In this document: one piece after another, positions 1 to 8,742 of the stretch
How positions within the stretch are numbered: the stretch's first letter is position 1
How the letters are laid out: the number at the start of each line of letters is the position of its first letter
NCBI GenBank assembly: GCA_016256075.1
Contig: SDVU01000056.1
Span: 1-23,807, forward strand
Length of the DNA stretch: 23,807 nucleotides
Source of the DNA: Dictyocoela muelleri
Taxonomy: Eukaryota; Microsporidia
Direction of reading: 5' to 3'
Translations under genes and position numbers: made by a program
The notes under the pieces: model-generated
Told to the model about the DNA's origin: nothing
The model's database searches: none
What the model saw: the letters and a program-made list of their open reading frames with translations, nothing else

Positions 1-1257
1 ATTATACTTTTTATATCAAAAAATTATTTATTTAAGAATCCGACAGAATATTTGAATTTATCTTTGTATTTACACAAATTTTTATAATTGTTGTAACACT
101 TCTCCGAAAACTTTTTTGGGGGGGTTATCCGGCTTATAATTATTTTTATTTATAATTTTTTAAATTTTGACCCTTATGATTTTTAGAATAAACAAGATGA
201 GAGATAATGAATTTTTTAATATTATACAAGACGATAATAATATTATGAAGCTTTTTGAAACTTTGGGTATAATTTTAAAAGATAAAACATGCCAAAAATG
301 CAAACGAAAAATGCATAAAAAAGAAAAAAAACGTGAAAGATTAAGATGTGTATGGTATTGTAGAAATTGCAAACTCTCAAGAGGTATTTTTATTGATTCA
401 CAGATTTATAATATAAGAATGAAATTAAAATGTTACTTAAGTTTGCATTTTATTTCTTTCAGAAAATCCATTTTAAATATGAAGACATTATTCGTAATTG
501 TAATATTTCTGAAGATACATATAATAGATTGTTAAAATTATTCTGAAATAAAATATCAAAATATGTGAGATCACAAAATAATCAACTAGGTGGACCACTA
601 AAGGAAGTTCAAATTGATAAAACATATTGGTCTAAACGGAAATACGGAGTAGGAAGACTGCGAAAAAATTTGGATATTCGGGACATTAGAACATGCACAA
701 TCAAAGTTTATCTTTAAACAGTACAGAGACGGGATGCGAATTCATTATTACCAATATTTTGAATAAAATACAAAAAGAATCTTATGTTATATCGGATCAA
801 TGGAGAGCATATGAGTCCTTAAATGATTTAGGATATTATCATGATACGGTATGCCATAGAAGAAATTTTGTTAATCCTCTAACAAAGGCGAATACTCAGA
901 AAATTTAAAATATATGGGCTCATTTAAAAAAGATAAAACACTATTCATACAAGATAAATTTAGACACTATACAACAGCATTTAGATGTTTTTATGTTTTT
1001 TCATAATTATAAGGAATTGACTTTCTCGGATTTTATCTCAATTATATTTAAAAAATAAATGATTATTAAAAAAAAATATTTTTTTAAGTTTTTTTATCTA
1101 TAAATAAAAATATTGGTACTACCTTGGTTTATCCCTCAAAAAAAGTTTTCGGAGAAGTTTTACAACAATTATAAAAATTTGTGTAAATACAAAGATAAAT
1201 TCAAATATTCTGTCGGATTCTTAAATACGTAATTTTTTGATATATAAAGTATAATTT
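1..1257 (+). mobile_element. Merlin/IS1595-type DNA transposon A
   Basis: The segment is bounded by inverted repeats of about 130 to 150 bp. The left one runs from the first base of the window to about 130 and the right one from about 1104 to 1257. Both carry the same run of AAGAATCCGACAGAATATT and the same CTTCTCCGAAAAC block. The left end may continue outside the window. The inside holds a broken transposase reading rightwards. Long terminal repeats of this kind with one DDE transposase fit a cut-and-paste element. Confidence 0.8.
197..1058 (+). pseudogene. Merlin-like (ISXO2 domain) transposase, broken
   Basis: The N-terminal part (197-535) has a zinc-ribbon pattern, CQKC followed by a second CRNC pair about 25 residues on, as in ISXO2/IS1595 transposases. 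The catalytic part follows in other frames. VQIDKTYWSKRKYG near 610 gives the first Asp, ISDQWRAY near 795-820 the second, and HRRNFVNP near 857-875 is the usual block before the third residue. The expected Glu of the TQxIE motif is a TAA at 906-908. I count at least four breaks in total: a frame change near 530, a stop near 544, one or more frame changes between 660 and 790, and the stop at 906. The protein would be about 280 residues if whole. It is not functional as it stands. Confidence 0.8.
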
Positions 1258-1266
1258 AGCTTCGCG

Positions 1267-1421
1267 AAATTATATTTTATATATCAAAAAAATACTTATT
1301 TAAGAATCCGACAGAATATTTGAATTTATCTTAGTATTTACACAAATTTTTATAATTGTTGTAACACTTCTCCGAAAACTTTTTTGGGGGATATACCAAG
1401 GTAGTACCAATATTTTTATTA
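1267..1421 (+). mobile_element. Solo Merlin A terminal repeat, inverted to its neighbour
   Basis: This stretch repeats, in the opposite direction, the right terminal repeat of element A (1104-1257), including the inner GGTAGTACCAATATT part that the left end of A lacks. Only about 9 bases containing TTCGCGAA separate the two copies, so together they make an inverted repeat of over 300 bases. No transposase follows it. It is probably the remaining end of a second copy. Confidence 0.8.
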
Positions 1422-1499
1422 TATCTGAAAATAACTCGTGATTTTACGCTTATTTAAAATGAGAATCATGTAATTTTCACTTTCAGATGGCGATTTTTG

Positions 1500-1853
1500 A
1501 AAAAATAGGGGATAGCTAAGTCGTTGTAGAACCTGAGATTTTCGTATTTGTCAATAAAACTGCAAGATACAGATAATTAATGGCCTTTTTATGTTTTTTT
1601 TATTTTACTAATTATTTTACCGATATGCGTCGCAACACTCATCCCCACGCGTAGGAGAGTCTCTTCTGCTTCATTATCATATTTTAACAAGTCTTAATCA
1701 GCGATACCAGACTAGAACAACAGTATATTATTTTTGATTTTATAGTTTTAACCGCTTAATTCATTCCTTCATTATTTATTAAAGAGTGACGTCAGAGGGA
1801 TTCGAACCTCGATACTTAAATTTTCATTCAAGAGTGTTAACACTGAGCTATCG
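1500..1853 (-). mobile_element. SINE copy S1, tRNA-headed, 3' truncated
   Basis: Read on the minus strand it begins at about 1853 with a tRNA-like head: an A-box-like TAGCTCAGTGTTAACACTC and a B box GGTTCGAATCC. The body matches the copies at 9349 and 19888, including CTGTATC and ACGAAAATC. It stops around 1500 before the conserved 3' end. The 5' tip touches the left end of Merlin element B. It is not a working tRNA gene, because the acceptor and T stems do not pair well. Confidence 0.8.
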
Positions 1854-1854
1854 A

Positions 1855-2958
1855 ATCAACCGGCAAAATTTCTCCTCGGAGACATCAACCGGTAGAATTT
1901 TCCCCTGATATATTATTATTCTATAACTAAAAAAATATGATTAATAAAATAAACTATAGAATAAATAAATAAATAAAAATATAAGTTTAATATCATTATC
2001 TTCTTTTTAGTAGTCTCAATATTGCGTCTAAATAATTTTCTCGATTATTATAATAAAAGCAAAATTCTTTTAAAAATTCTTTCTGTAAGTAGTTTTAATC
2101 CCCTTTCTTCTTTTAATCTCTAACTTTAACTCATTATGAAAAGATTCTACCGCTTTTGTATTGGCACCTGCAACTGATTTATAAAATTATATTTATGGCA
2201 AACAATATCATGCTGATAATCATAAGTATTTAGGTTTGGATAAGAACTACGTCCATCAGTCTATATCACACTGTTTGGTGCCACTTGTCGCACAATTATT
2301 GGGAGAATTATATTTTCTGGTTTATCAGGAATAATAGTTGCATATACTCGGGTTATTTCATCAGCAACCTCAACAATACATAATGCATCGCTTTTATTTG
2401 AAGCTGATATCCCACGATGGCTATTTGATTTGAAATTACACATAGTTTTTTCTATCTGAACTTAACAGCCGACGCCTCCTAGTTTGTTATCATTAAAATC
2501 AGGCTCAGGTATAATCGAACAAGGTTTTTGAATAATCCTCTCAATAGCATGAGGATTACATTTATAGTAATCTTTTATGTTATGAAGAGGAATTTTGGCC
2601 GCATATTTTATAATAATCTTTAAAATAAATTTAAGATCCGCGCTTAAGGTATCAAAAAAAAAATTAATTCTTCCCCAACATATTTTTTGTATGATTTACA
2701 ATTCCGATTCATACATCTCCATGCCACTAAATCTTTATTACGTGTGTACGGTACAAGATTACACGAATTATTGCAATAAGTACAAATATAAAAATTTTGC
2801 AGCAAACCTTCTGTCATTAAAAAGCTTATGAATTCTTTAATTTTTATTCTAACACAAATATCTTCCCATTTACCACACGATATCATGTACCCTAGCATTT
2901 ATATTAATTTTATATCAACTGTCAAAATTTCCCCCAGGGGGAAATTTTGCCGGTTGAT
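1855..2958 (-). mobile_element. Merlin/IS1595-type DNA transposon B
   Basis: The ends are ATCAACCGGCAAAATTT at 1855 and its inverse at about 2942-2958. The right end also forms a snap-back: AAATTTCCCCC followed at once by GGGGGAAATTT. On the left the motif occurs twice in direct orientation (about 1855 and 1883). The interior holds a broken transposase on the minus strand. The CAAAATTTCCCC core is shared with element C at 18253, so the two belong to related families. Confidence 0.75.
1996..2898 (-). pseudogene. Merlin-like transposase, broken (element B)
   Basis: The N-terminal part (2644-2898) has a clear zinc ribbon: CTYC, then WRCMNRNC about 30 residues later, as in ISXO2-type transposases. 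The middle continues in another frame. It runs through KLGGVG and VQIEKT, where the usual first catalytic Asp seems to be Glu, to RGISASNKSDALC and IIPDKPENIILPII. The block TDGRSSYPNL gives the second Asp near 2255. NTKAVESFHNELK near 2150 gives the final Glu. I see a frame change near 2655, an in-frame TAA near 2463, a TAG near 2262, a frame change near 2175 and another near 2070. Coordinates join pieces of one gene in three frames, and the gene is dead. Confidence 0.75.
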
Positions 2959-2977
2959 CCGGACTATCTGGATCCAT

Positions 2978-3055
2978 ATTAAAAGATTAAGACCAATTAA
3001 AAGATCAAGACCAATTAAAAAATTAAGACAAATTAAAAAATTAAGACAAATTAAT
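2978..3055. repeat. 18-bp tandem repeat
   Basis: About four copies of a unit close to ATTAAGACCAATTAAAAA. It lies just downstream of the 3' end of the ubiquilin-like gene. It codes for nothing recognisable. Confidence 0.75.
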
Positions 3056-3118
3056 CATATATTTATGATCAATAAAAACGTGAAATTTAAAAACAATTAC
3101 TAAAGAATCAGAATCAAA

Positions 3119-4123
3119 CTATTTACTCCACTCAATCAAATATTCAACAGCCCTATTGATATCACCATTCGATTTTTTTAAGGCCTCTATATTTAGGCTC
3201 TTGTTTTTATAACCCATCTCTTCGAGAACTGAAAGCTGATCTTTGAATGCTTCTTCGTAATTGATGTTTGGTGGTGGTTGTGGTATTGGCTGGTAGTAGT
3301 TATAGTATGGATAATATCCTCTTGGTGGTGGGTACATGTAGGGAGGGTACATCATTGGGTTGTTCATGTTTGGACTCATTTGTGGACTTCCCATGTTCGG
3401 GTTACTCATATTTGGATTCATATATGGATTTTGCATTGGTGGTACCATAGGATTTTGCATTGGTGGCACCATCGGATTCTGCATTGGTGGCACCATAGGA
3501 TTAGAAAAACCAGCACTTCGCAAAAACTCGGGATTCATTGCCATTTGAAGTAACTCAGGATTATCTTTTATGCTTTTCAAATAAGTAGTCATCATTTTTT
3601 TCATTTCCTCTTTTTGTTCAGGTGTTCTAACACCGGGCATTTGATCAAGAGTTAAGTCCAGAAGACTGGGATTATTGAGCATCATCTCAATTTGAGAATT
3701 AATATCATTCAATCCCATTGCACCAAAAGGATTTGAACCAACATTAAAAGGATTTGCTCCCGCGTTAAATTGATTAGTACTAGCACCATAAGGATTAGAA
3801 CCATAAAAACTTCCACCCGCATTATTCTGACCGGCATTATCACCACTCTTCCCATAAACAGTTTTTCCACCAATCTCAATCTTCTTATTAATTTCCTGTT
3901 TCTTCATAACAGTCGCATGCACCGTATACCCATCCTTCAAAAGACTATTAATGATCGCACTGTCATCAAGCTTCTTCCCACCATAAATGAAATAAAGATT
4001 TTCAGGTTCAGGTTTTGGATCTTCCATCTCAAGAACTGTTTTCTTCTTTAGATCAAGAATTGTGAGTGAATCATCAATCTCGAGACTTATAGTCTTGTTT
4101 TTTACTTTTATTGAGACTTTCAT
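3119..4123 (-). CDS. Ubiquilin/Dsk2-like ubiquitin receptor
   Basis: A 334-residue protein with the domain order of the ubiquilin/Dsk2 family. Residues 1-73 form a ubiquitin-like domain with the IKVKNKTISLEID start and the IYGGKKLDD turn. Residues 85-140 are an Asn/Gly-rich linker with ANPF-like repeats. Residues 141-207 look like an STI1-type segment (MLNNPSLLDL, then DNPELLQMAMNPEFL). Residues 208-290 are Met/Pro/Asn/Tyr-rich with three copies of VPPMQNPM. Residues 293-334 are a UBA domain with the MGY motif at 303-305. In this family the N-terminal domain binds the proteasome and the UBA binds ubiquitin chains, so a shuttle for degradation substrates is the likely role, in cytosol and nucleus. 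The frame is intact and without introns. The start is supported by a CCC at -6 to -4. Rad23 is less likely because there is a single UBA at the very end and an STI1-like middle. Confidence 0.9.
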   Translation of the reverse strand: MKVSIKVKNKTISLEIDDSLTILDLKKKTVLEMEDPKPEPENLYFIYGGKKLDDSAIINSLLKDGYTVHATVMKKQEINKKIEIGGKTVYGKSGDNAGQNNAGGSFYGSNPYGASTNQFNAGANPFNVGSNPFGAMGLNDINSQIEMMLNNPSLLDLTLDQMPGVRTPEQKEEMKKMMTTYLKSIKDNPELLQMAMNPEFLRSAGFSNPMVPPMQNPMVPPMQNPMVPPMQNPYMNPNMSNPNMGSPQMSPNMNNPMMYPPYMYPPPRGYYPYYNYYQPIPQPPPNINYEEAFKDQLSVLEEMGYKNKSLNIEALKKSNGDINRAVEYLIEWSK

Positions 4124-4137
4124 TGAGGGTTAGGGTT
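4124..4137 (-). promoter_or_regulatory. CCC-type start signal of the ubiquilin-like gene
   Basis: Directly before the ATG the minus strand reads AACCCTAACCCTCA. CCC blocks just upstream of start codons are known from microsporidian genes. The same block occurs at almost the same spacing before two other genes here (5248 and 8049). Confidence 0.6.
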
Positions 4138-4187
4138 ATTTTTTTTTATAAATTTATTTTTGTGTTTTGAAGTGTTTGTTTGACATT

Positions 4188-4358
4188 TAATTTGTATTGA
4201 ATTTGTTTTGTATTGAATTTGTTTTATATTGAATTTGTTTTATATTGAATTTGTTTTATATTGAGTTTAAGATAAATTGAGTTTAAAATAAATTGAGTTT
4301 AAAATAAATTGAGTTTAAAATAAATTGAGTTTAAAATAAATTGAGTTTAAGATAAAAA
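4188..4358. repeat. Two adjoining 16-bp tandem arrays
   Basis: About five copies of TTGTTTTATATTGAAT (to about 4264) pass into about six copies of AAAATAAATTGAGTTT. The two units are related, which suggests slippage from one ancestor. They lie upstream of the ubiquilin-like gene and stop at a SINE fragment. Confidence 0.85.
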
Positions 4359-4361
4359 TGA

Positions 4362-4453
4362 CCCATGAACAAATAGCTTAAAGGCCATGGTTTGAGACAA
4401 CTCTTCGGGTTGGCAGCTATTGATATTAACAGCATGTAATGTATATTAATAAA
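4362..4453 (+). mobile_element. SINE copy S2, 3' end only
   Basis: This matches only the last 90 or so bases of the SINE at 9349 and 19888: GAGACAACTCTTCGGG, TTGGCAGCTATTGATAT and AGCATGTAAT. The 5' part is missing and replaced by the 16-bp array. A 5'-truncated copy is what incomplete reverse transcription would give. Confidence 0.75.
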
Positions 4454-4931
4454 TTATATGATTATTAAAATGAATTAAATTTTATTTTAAAAAATTATGA
4501 AGTAAAAGTAATTTGATAAGATTTAAATATCATAGACTAATATCAAGTATTATCAAAAATAGTTTATTTTAAAGGATTTTAGATAAAATCTAGTTTTTAT
4601 TGTATTGAAATTATAAAATGTTTACAATATATCTAATTTATGTGTACATTAAGGATCTAAGAATCGTAAGTGAGTTAAACAGTTTATTTAAATTTAAAGG
4701 ACTTATTTTTATTAAACTTATTCTTATTAATGCGGTTTATTATTACGATAAAATGGTTGATTAATACCTGAATATTGGAAAAATAAAGATAAAATGAAAA
4801 ATTAATAAAAAGTGATGGAAGTTTTATTTATTTCGAAAAAAGGTTGATTTTATGATCAAAATCTAAATTTTATAATTTTATAAATTTTATAATTTTTAAA
4901 TTTTATGAAAATTTGTAATTTAAATTTTTTT
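4454..4931. other. AT-rich intergenic stretch, nothing recognised
   Basis: Mostly A and T with a few short palindromes such as AAATTTTATAATTTTATAAATTT near 4863-4890. I see no gene, RNA or transposon end in it. Confidence 0.6.
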
Positions 4932-5048
4932 ATGAAAATGAAAAGTTTAGATAGACTTTTCACGAGTGAATCTTTAATAAAAAATTATCCTAAAAGGCAA
5001 GATATTTTTAAATATAAAAAATTAAGAAACATTGCAACAAATTATTAA
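4932..5048 (+). CDS. Possible 38-codon small ORF, unknown
   Basis: An ATG-started frame of 38 codons, beginning MKMKSLDRLF and ending RNIATNY. It is Lys/Arg-rich with no membrane segment. AAATTT lies within about 15 bases upstream, a signal also described before microsporidian starts, but in such AT-rich DNA this means little. There is no CCC block. It lies 200 bases before the transporter on the same strand and could be a chance frame. Confidence 0.2.
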   Translation: MKMKSLDRLFTSESLIKNYPKRQDIFKYKKLRNIATNY

Positions 5049-5129
5049 AAAAAATAACATTTTGATTTAAAAGAGATAAACATATTGCAAAGAATTTTAA
5101 GAAGAAATTTATCAAAAATTTAACACTTT

Positions 5130-5190
5130 TCTTTAAAGTTCGACATTTTAATCAAAATTTGACATTTTTTTAATCAAAATTTGAAAAAAT
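5130..5190. repeat. Short direct repeat upstream of the transporter
   Basis: The motif TTTAATCAAAATTTGACATT occurs about twice, in part, within 60 bases. It may belong to the promoter region of the transporter gene, but no known site is recognised. Confidence 0.4.
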
Positions 5191-5241
5191 ATGTTTTTTT
5201 AAAATATTTTGATCAACATTATAAAAAAAAAATTAAACACT

Positions 5242-5247
5242 CCCCTC
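5242..5247 (+). promoter_or_regulatory. CCCC start signal deciding the transporter start
   Basis: CCCCTC precedes the ATG at 5248, placing CCCC at -6 to -3. This is the same position as before the gene starting at 8049 and almost the same as before the ubiquilin-like gene. It argues for 5248 over the upstream ATG at 5209. Confidence 0.6.
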
Positions 5248-6429
5248 ATGACAGAAGGAATATCAATTTCGAACGCGGTAGTTATGGTTGTTTGCACAAT
5301 GTTCGGCTGTGGTGTCTTGTTTCTTCCAAAAAGTTTTTTGATCTTATACTGGCCTTATGCACTTGCGCTTTTCATTTTCTTAGGCTGTTTCACCATGACC
5401 ACGTTATACTTCCTATGCATGGCAGCCCACACCTTAAGCGATAAAAAGATTGACTACTCGACAATTTGCAACAAGATTCATCCATTTGTTGGTCATTACA
5501 TCAACGTGGCTGTTTTATTGTCCGGAATGATTTCGTGCACGTTATATTCAAAATGTGTGTTTGAGTTTATTTCATCATACGTTGATAAATCTTACCACAT
5601 GTTGCTGAAATTGTGTTTGTTTGGGATCTTTTCTATTGGAGCTTATTTGAAAGACTTGAAGAGATTGGAAAAACTTGGATATCTAGCAATAACATCGGTC
5701 ATGCTTCTTGCGGGTATAATTTTATTTTATATGATTTCCGTTGGGTGTGCTAATGTTTATTCTGATGGTGCAAATAATTTAGGTGGTTCGTTATCAAATA
5801 TGATATTTGCGTTTGCTTGTCACCAGAGTGTCGTGACGATATATTCAAATCTTTCAGTACCTAGTACGAGGAATATCAAGATTTTGTGTGTAGCATCAGT
5901 GATTGGCTGCAGTTTAGTTTATGGATTTATTGCCTTAGGCGGTGCTTTTTTGTTAGGAAGTGAAATGTCAGGAGAAAACAATATTATAGAAGCAATGAAC
6001 TCAAAAATTTTTGCTCAAAGATTGAAAGAAAGTATAGATAAGAATGGTTTTTTGGTTAAGATGGCTATTTTAAGCTTCTCTCTCATGATTTTTTCTTCAT
6101 TTTCCTTCCAATTTCATCCAGCAAGATCATCTCTTATGAATATAATTTCAGGTATCGTAAAAAGTGACGTAAGTAGGTCAAATTTGAGAAGAAATGTTAT
6201 TACCACTGCATTATTGGCAATTATATTAATTCTTTTCTTGAGTGATCCACAAATGCAAAGACTAATTGCTTATGCTAATGCATTTGGAACAGTAGGATTT
6301 ACCGTTATTTTACCTTGCCTCGTTTATTTTAAGACACAGAAAAAAATGTCTTTTTCGAAAATATTTAGTTTGATCATGTCATTGGCTGGTTTGCCTCTAG
6401 TTGTTTTTTTCTTAGTTGGTGGAAAATAA
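5248..6429 (+). CDS. AAAP-family amino acid transporter
   Basis: A 393-residue integral membrane protein with about 10 to 11 hydrophobic helices, in the size range of the amino acid/auxin permease (AAAP, SLC36/38, yeast Avt) family. The first helix has the family pattern, FGCGVLFLPKSF at residues 19-30. The middle has FAFACHQSVVTIYSNL near 190-205, matching the conserved FxFxCH block. QFHPARSSL near 297-305 matches the HPxR/HPAR block of the later helices. It would carry amino acids across the plasma or a vacuolar-type membrane; substrate and direction cannot be read. An intracellular parasite could use it to import host amino acids. The start at 5248 is chosen for the CCCC block at -6 to -3. 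An upstream ATG at 5209 would only add a short Lys-rich tail (MINIIKKKLNTPL). The gene is intact, without introns, and divergent from the ubiquilin-like gene. Confidence 0.88.
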   Translation: MTEGISISNAVVMVVCTMFGCGVLFLPKSFLILYWPYALALFIFLGCFTMTTLYFLCMAAHTLSDKKIDYSTICNKIHPFVGHYINVAVLLSGMISCTLYSKCVFEFISSYVDKSYHMLLKLCLFGIFSIGAYLKDLKRLEKLGYLAITSVMLLAGIILFYMISVGCANVYSDGANNLGGSLSNMIFAFACHQSVVTIYSNLSVPSTRNIKILCVASVIGCSLVYGFIALGGAFLLGSEMSGENNIIEAMNSKIFAQRLKESIDKNGFLVKMAILSFSLMIFSSFSFQFHPARSSLMNIISGIVKSDVSRSNLRRNVITTALLAIILILFLSDPQMQRLIAYANAFGTVGFTVILPCLVYFKTQKKMSFSKIFSLIMSLAGLPLVVFFLVGGK

Positions 6430-6444
6430 AATGGTTATTATTTC

Positions 6445-6675
6445 TTATTTTATTTTTTTTTATCAAGTTATTAATCGTTTATTTCATGTTATTAATCGGT
6501 TATTTTAAATTATTAGTCGTTTATTTTAAATTATTAATCTTTTTTATCAAGTTATTAATCGTTTATTTTAAATTTTTAATCGATTTTATCAAGTTATTAT
6601 TTTTATATAGAGTTATTATTCTTTTTTATCAAGTTATTATTCTTTTATATAGAGTTATTAATATCTTTTATAAAT
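6445..6675. repeat. Degenerate tandem repeat after the transporter
   Basis: Repeated words ATCAAGTTATTAATCGTTTA and TTTTAAATTATTAATCG alternate about ten times, with spacing of 17 to 19 bases and variants such as TATATAGAGTTATTA. The open frame through it is an outcome of the repeat and is not taken as a gene. Confidence 0.75.
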
Positions 6676-6862
6676 AACCGACCTTTAAACCAAATTTCTT
6701 AGACTAAGGTAGACACTCAGCGAGTTAATTTATTTAAAATGTTTCTTAATCTTAATTATCATTCATAAATTTGTTGTACAAATGATTTGTCTTAATCTTT
6801 TTAATGTATAATTGCTGTTAGAGCTTATTTTTAAATAAATATTTTTTTAAATAAACGATATA
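6676..6862. other. Short AT-rich spacer, nothing recognised
   Basis: The stretch between the tandem repeat and the SINE holds an imperfect repeat of AAATAAATATTTTTTTAAAT near 6832-6852 and no other visible structure. Confidence 0.5.
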
Positions 6863-7285
6863 AGCCAGATATTCAATTGTTAACACTCTTGAATGTAAAT
6901 TTAAGTATCGTGGTTAGAATTGTTTTATAATCACTTTAATAAATAATTGGTAATTAAATTAAAGACCAATAACTATCTTTGTAACATACAGTTGTTCCAG
7001 TGTGGTATAGCTGATTAAGACTTGGTCTAATTTGAAAATAAGATAAAAATCTTCATAAGGTGATGAATACATTTTCGATGAATTTCGGCAGAAAGTAGTG
7101 AAAATAAAAAATTTTGAAAAACGGATAATTATCTGTATTCTGCTGAGACATTGATAAAACGAAAATCCAATATAAGTATTACTGATAAACTTAATCGTGA
7201 AGTATAGTTGAATACCAGGAACTAAAGGGTATGAGTTTCAAACAACCCATCCAGTTATAAATTTTGTTAATGCATAAATTATAAA
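6863..7285 (+). mobile_element. SINE copy S3, full length but diverged
   Basis: It starts with GCCAGATATTCAATTGTTAACAC, keeps CACTCTTGAATG and TTTAAGTATCGTGG, and follows the same body order as S5 and S7: GTGTGGTATAGCTGATTAAGACTTGG, GGCAGAAAGTAGTGAAAA, then CTGTATTCTGCTGAG. The A box and B box are damaged (GGTTAGAATTG), and the 3' end is hard to align after ACAACCCATCC. It is older than S5 and S7. Confidence 0.75.
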
Positions 7286-7680
7286 TTTTATATTTAAAAT
7301 ATAAATATAAATTTAAAGTTATATTTTAAATTATAACTTATAAATTTTAAATATAAATTTTAAATATAAATTTTAAATATAAATTTTAAATATAAATTTT
7401 AAATATAAATTTTAAATTAGAATAATTTAAAATCATTTTTTATAAATTGAAGTTTTGTTTTTTGAAAACAAAAAAATATAAATTTAAAATTTCAATTCAA
7501 TATATTAAAAAAATCAATATTAAGAAAAACCATGTTTTAAATTCAATCAAATTGAAAAACAATAAATACGATTAAAAAAGTAAAACTCCCTTTTTATAAA
7601 ATAAATACAACTCATTTTTTATTAAAATAAATAAAACTTAATTTTATTACAAAAATAAAACTTTTTTTGTATTTCAATTG
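7286..7680. repeat. AT-rich region with a 14-bp array
   Basis: Between about 7335 and 7420 the unit AAATTTTAAATATA is repeated about six times. The rest, up to the end of the next gene, is A/T-rich without recognisable features. Confidence 0.7.
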
Positions 7681-7683
7681 TTT

Positions 7684-8049
7684 TCACAAGGAAGATTCTT
7701 CACCAAGAAGAGCATTCCAAAAAATATCAATCTTTTCATCATTAAAAGAATCGTCATTTTCACTTTTAATAACAAAATTAAGTAATCTATCATAAATCTT
7801 AACCTTTTTTTCTTTATGTTTAGAAATAATTTTATAAATCTTAGAACTGTATATGTCATCAATCGGCTTGATGTCATCAATCGGCTTGATGTCATCAATT
7901 CCATAAATTTGGCAAAATATATCTATTTCTTGTTTTGAATCTTTAATGAGTTTTTTTAAAGCCTTTTTGTTAATTTTCTGAGGTATTTCTATATCTTGAG
8001 TTAATAATTTGTTGATCTTCGCTTTTAATTCAGCATTTTCATCAATCAT
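7684..8049 (-). CDS. Hypothetical acidic/lysine-rich protein, 121 aa
   Basis: Not recognised. The 121-residue protein has no signal peptide and no membrane helix. Residues 1-45 are likely helical and charged (ENAELKAKINKLL, KKALKKLIKDSKQEID), possibly a short coiled coil. Near residues 50-66 the hexapeptide IDDIKP is repeated, reflecting an 18-bp tandem repeat at about 7853-7901. The C-terminal part is again helical and ends in LLGEESSL. The start is well supported, since the minus strand reads CCCCTA directly before the ATG, with CCCC at -6 to -3 as at the transporter. This signal is the main argument that it is a real gene and not a chance frame. Confidence 0.65.
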   Translation of the reverse strand: MIDENAELKAKINKLLTQDIEIPQKINKKALKKLIKDSKQEIDIFCQIYGIDDIKPIDDIKPIDDIYSSKIYKIISKHKEKKVKIYDRLLNFVIKSENDDSFNDEKIDIFWNALLGEESSL

Positions 8050-8055
8050 TAGGGG
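8050..8055 (-). promoter_or_regulatory. CCCC start signal before the 121-aa gene
   Basis: The minus strand reads TACCCCTAATG, putting CCCC at -6 to -3. It is the only C run in several hundred bases of nearly pure AT, so it is unlikely to be chance. Confidence 0.6.
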
Positions 8056-8730
8056 TATATTTAATTTAATATAAATAGATTAATAATATTTAATTTAATA
8101 TATTTAATTTAATAATAAATAATTTAATAATAATTAGTTTATATAAATAGTTTATATAAATAGTTTATATAAATAGTTTGATTTAAATAATTTAATTTAA
8201 ATAGTTTGATATTTTGATTAATTTTATAATAAATAAATTAATTTATATATTTATTAGTTGTTTTAATTTATCTATTAGTAGTTTTATAATTAATTGTTTA
8301 ATTTATTAATAAGTTAATTTAATAATAATTATTAATTTTATAATTTTTTTGGTTTATTAATAAGTTAATTTAATAATAATTACTGATTTTATAATTTTTT
8401 TAATTTATTAATAAGTTAATTTAATAATAATTACTAATTTTATAATTTTTTTGGTTTATTAATGAGTTATTTGTAATAGGATGATAATTTATTAATTGGT
8501 ATAAAAGTGATAATATTTTTTTTATTTGATATTAAAGTGATGATATTTTTTTAATTGATATTAAAGTGATGATATTATTACTAATTGGTATTAAAGTGAT
8601 GATATTATTATTTATAAAGAAACTTTATATTTATTAAAAAGGATAAATATTTATACTTATTTTAAATATTTATACTATTTTAAATATTTATACTATTTTA
8701 AATATTTATGCTTATTTTAAATAAAAAGAA
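8056..8730. repeat. Series of four different AT-rich tandem arrays
   Basis: There are four arrays in a row. A 13-bp unit ATAGTTTATATAA has about four copies at 8135-8180. A unit of about 60 bp has three copies at about 8283-8470, built on TAATAAGTTAATTTAATAAT. A unit of about 30 bp has four copies at about 8495-8605, built on GATATTAAAGTGATGATAT. A unit of 18 to 19 bp has four copies at about 8640-8720, built on TTTAAATATTTATACTA. They fill the space between two divergent genes. Confidence 0.8.
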
Positions 8731-8742
8731 ATTTGCATAAAC

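Noticed and set aside
2595-3103. Plus-strand frames 2595-2831 and 2828-3103.
   Set aside because: The first is the complement of the Merlin B zinc-ribbon frame; the second runs through a terminal repeat and an 18-bp array.
3268-3553. Plus-strand frames opposite the ubiquilin-like gene.
   Set aside because: They are the complement of the Met/Pro/Asn-rich repeat region and have no own start signal.
4124-4137. CCCTAACCCT, like a telomere repeat.
   Set aside because: Only two units directly before a start codon; explained by the CCC start signal.
6486-6677. 63-codon hydrophobic frame after the transporter.
   Set aside because: It is produced by the tandem repeat at 6445-6675; the residues only repeat with the unit.
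7674-7904. 76-codon minus-strand frame with repeated SRLMT.
   Set aside because: Shadow of the 121-aa gene in another frame of the same strand.
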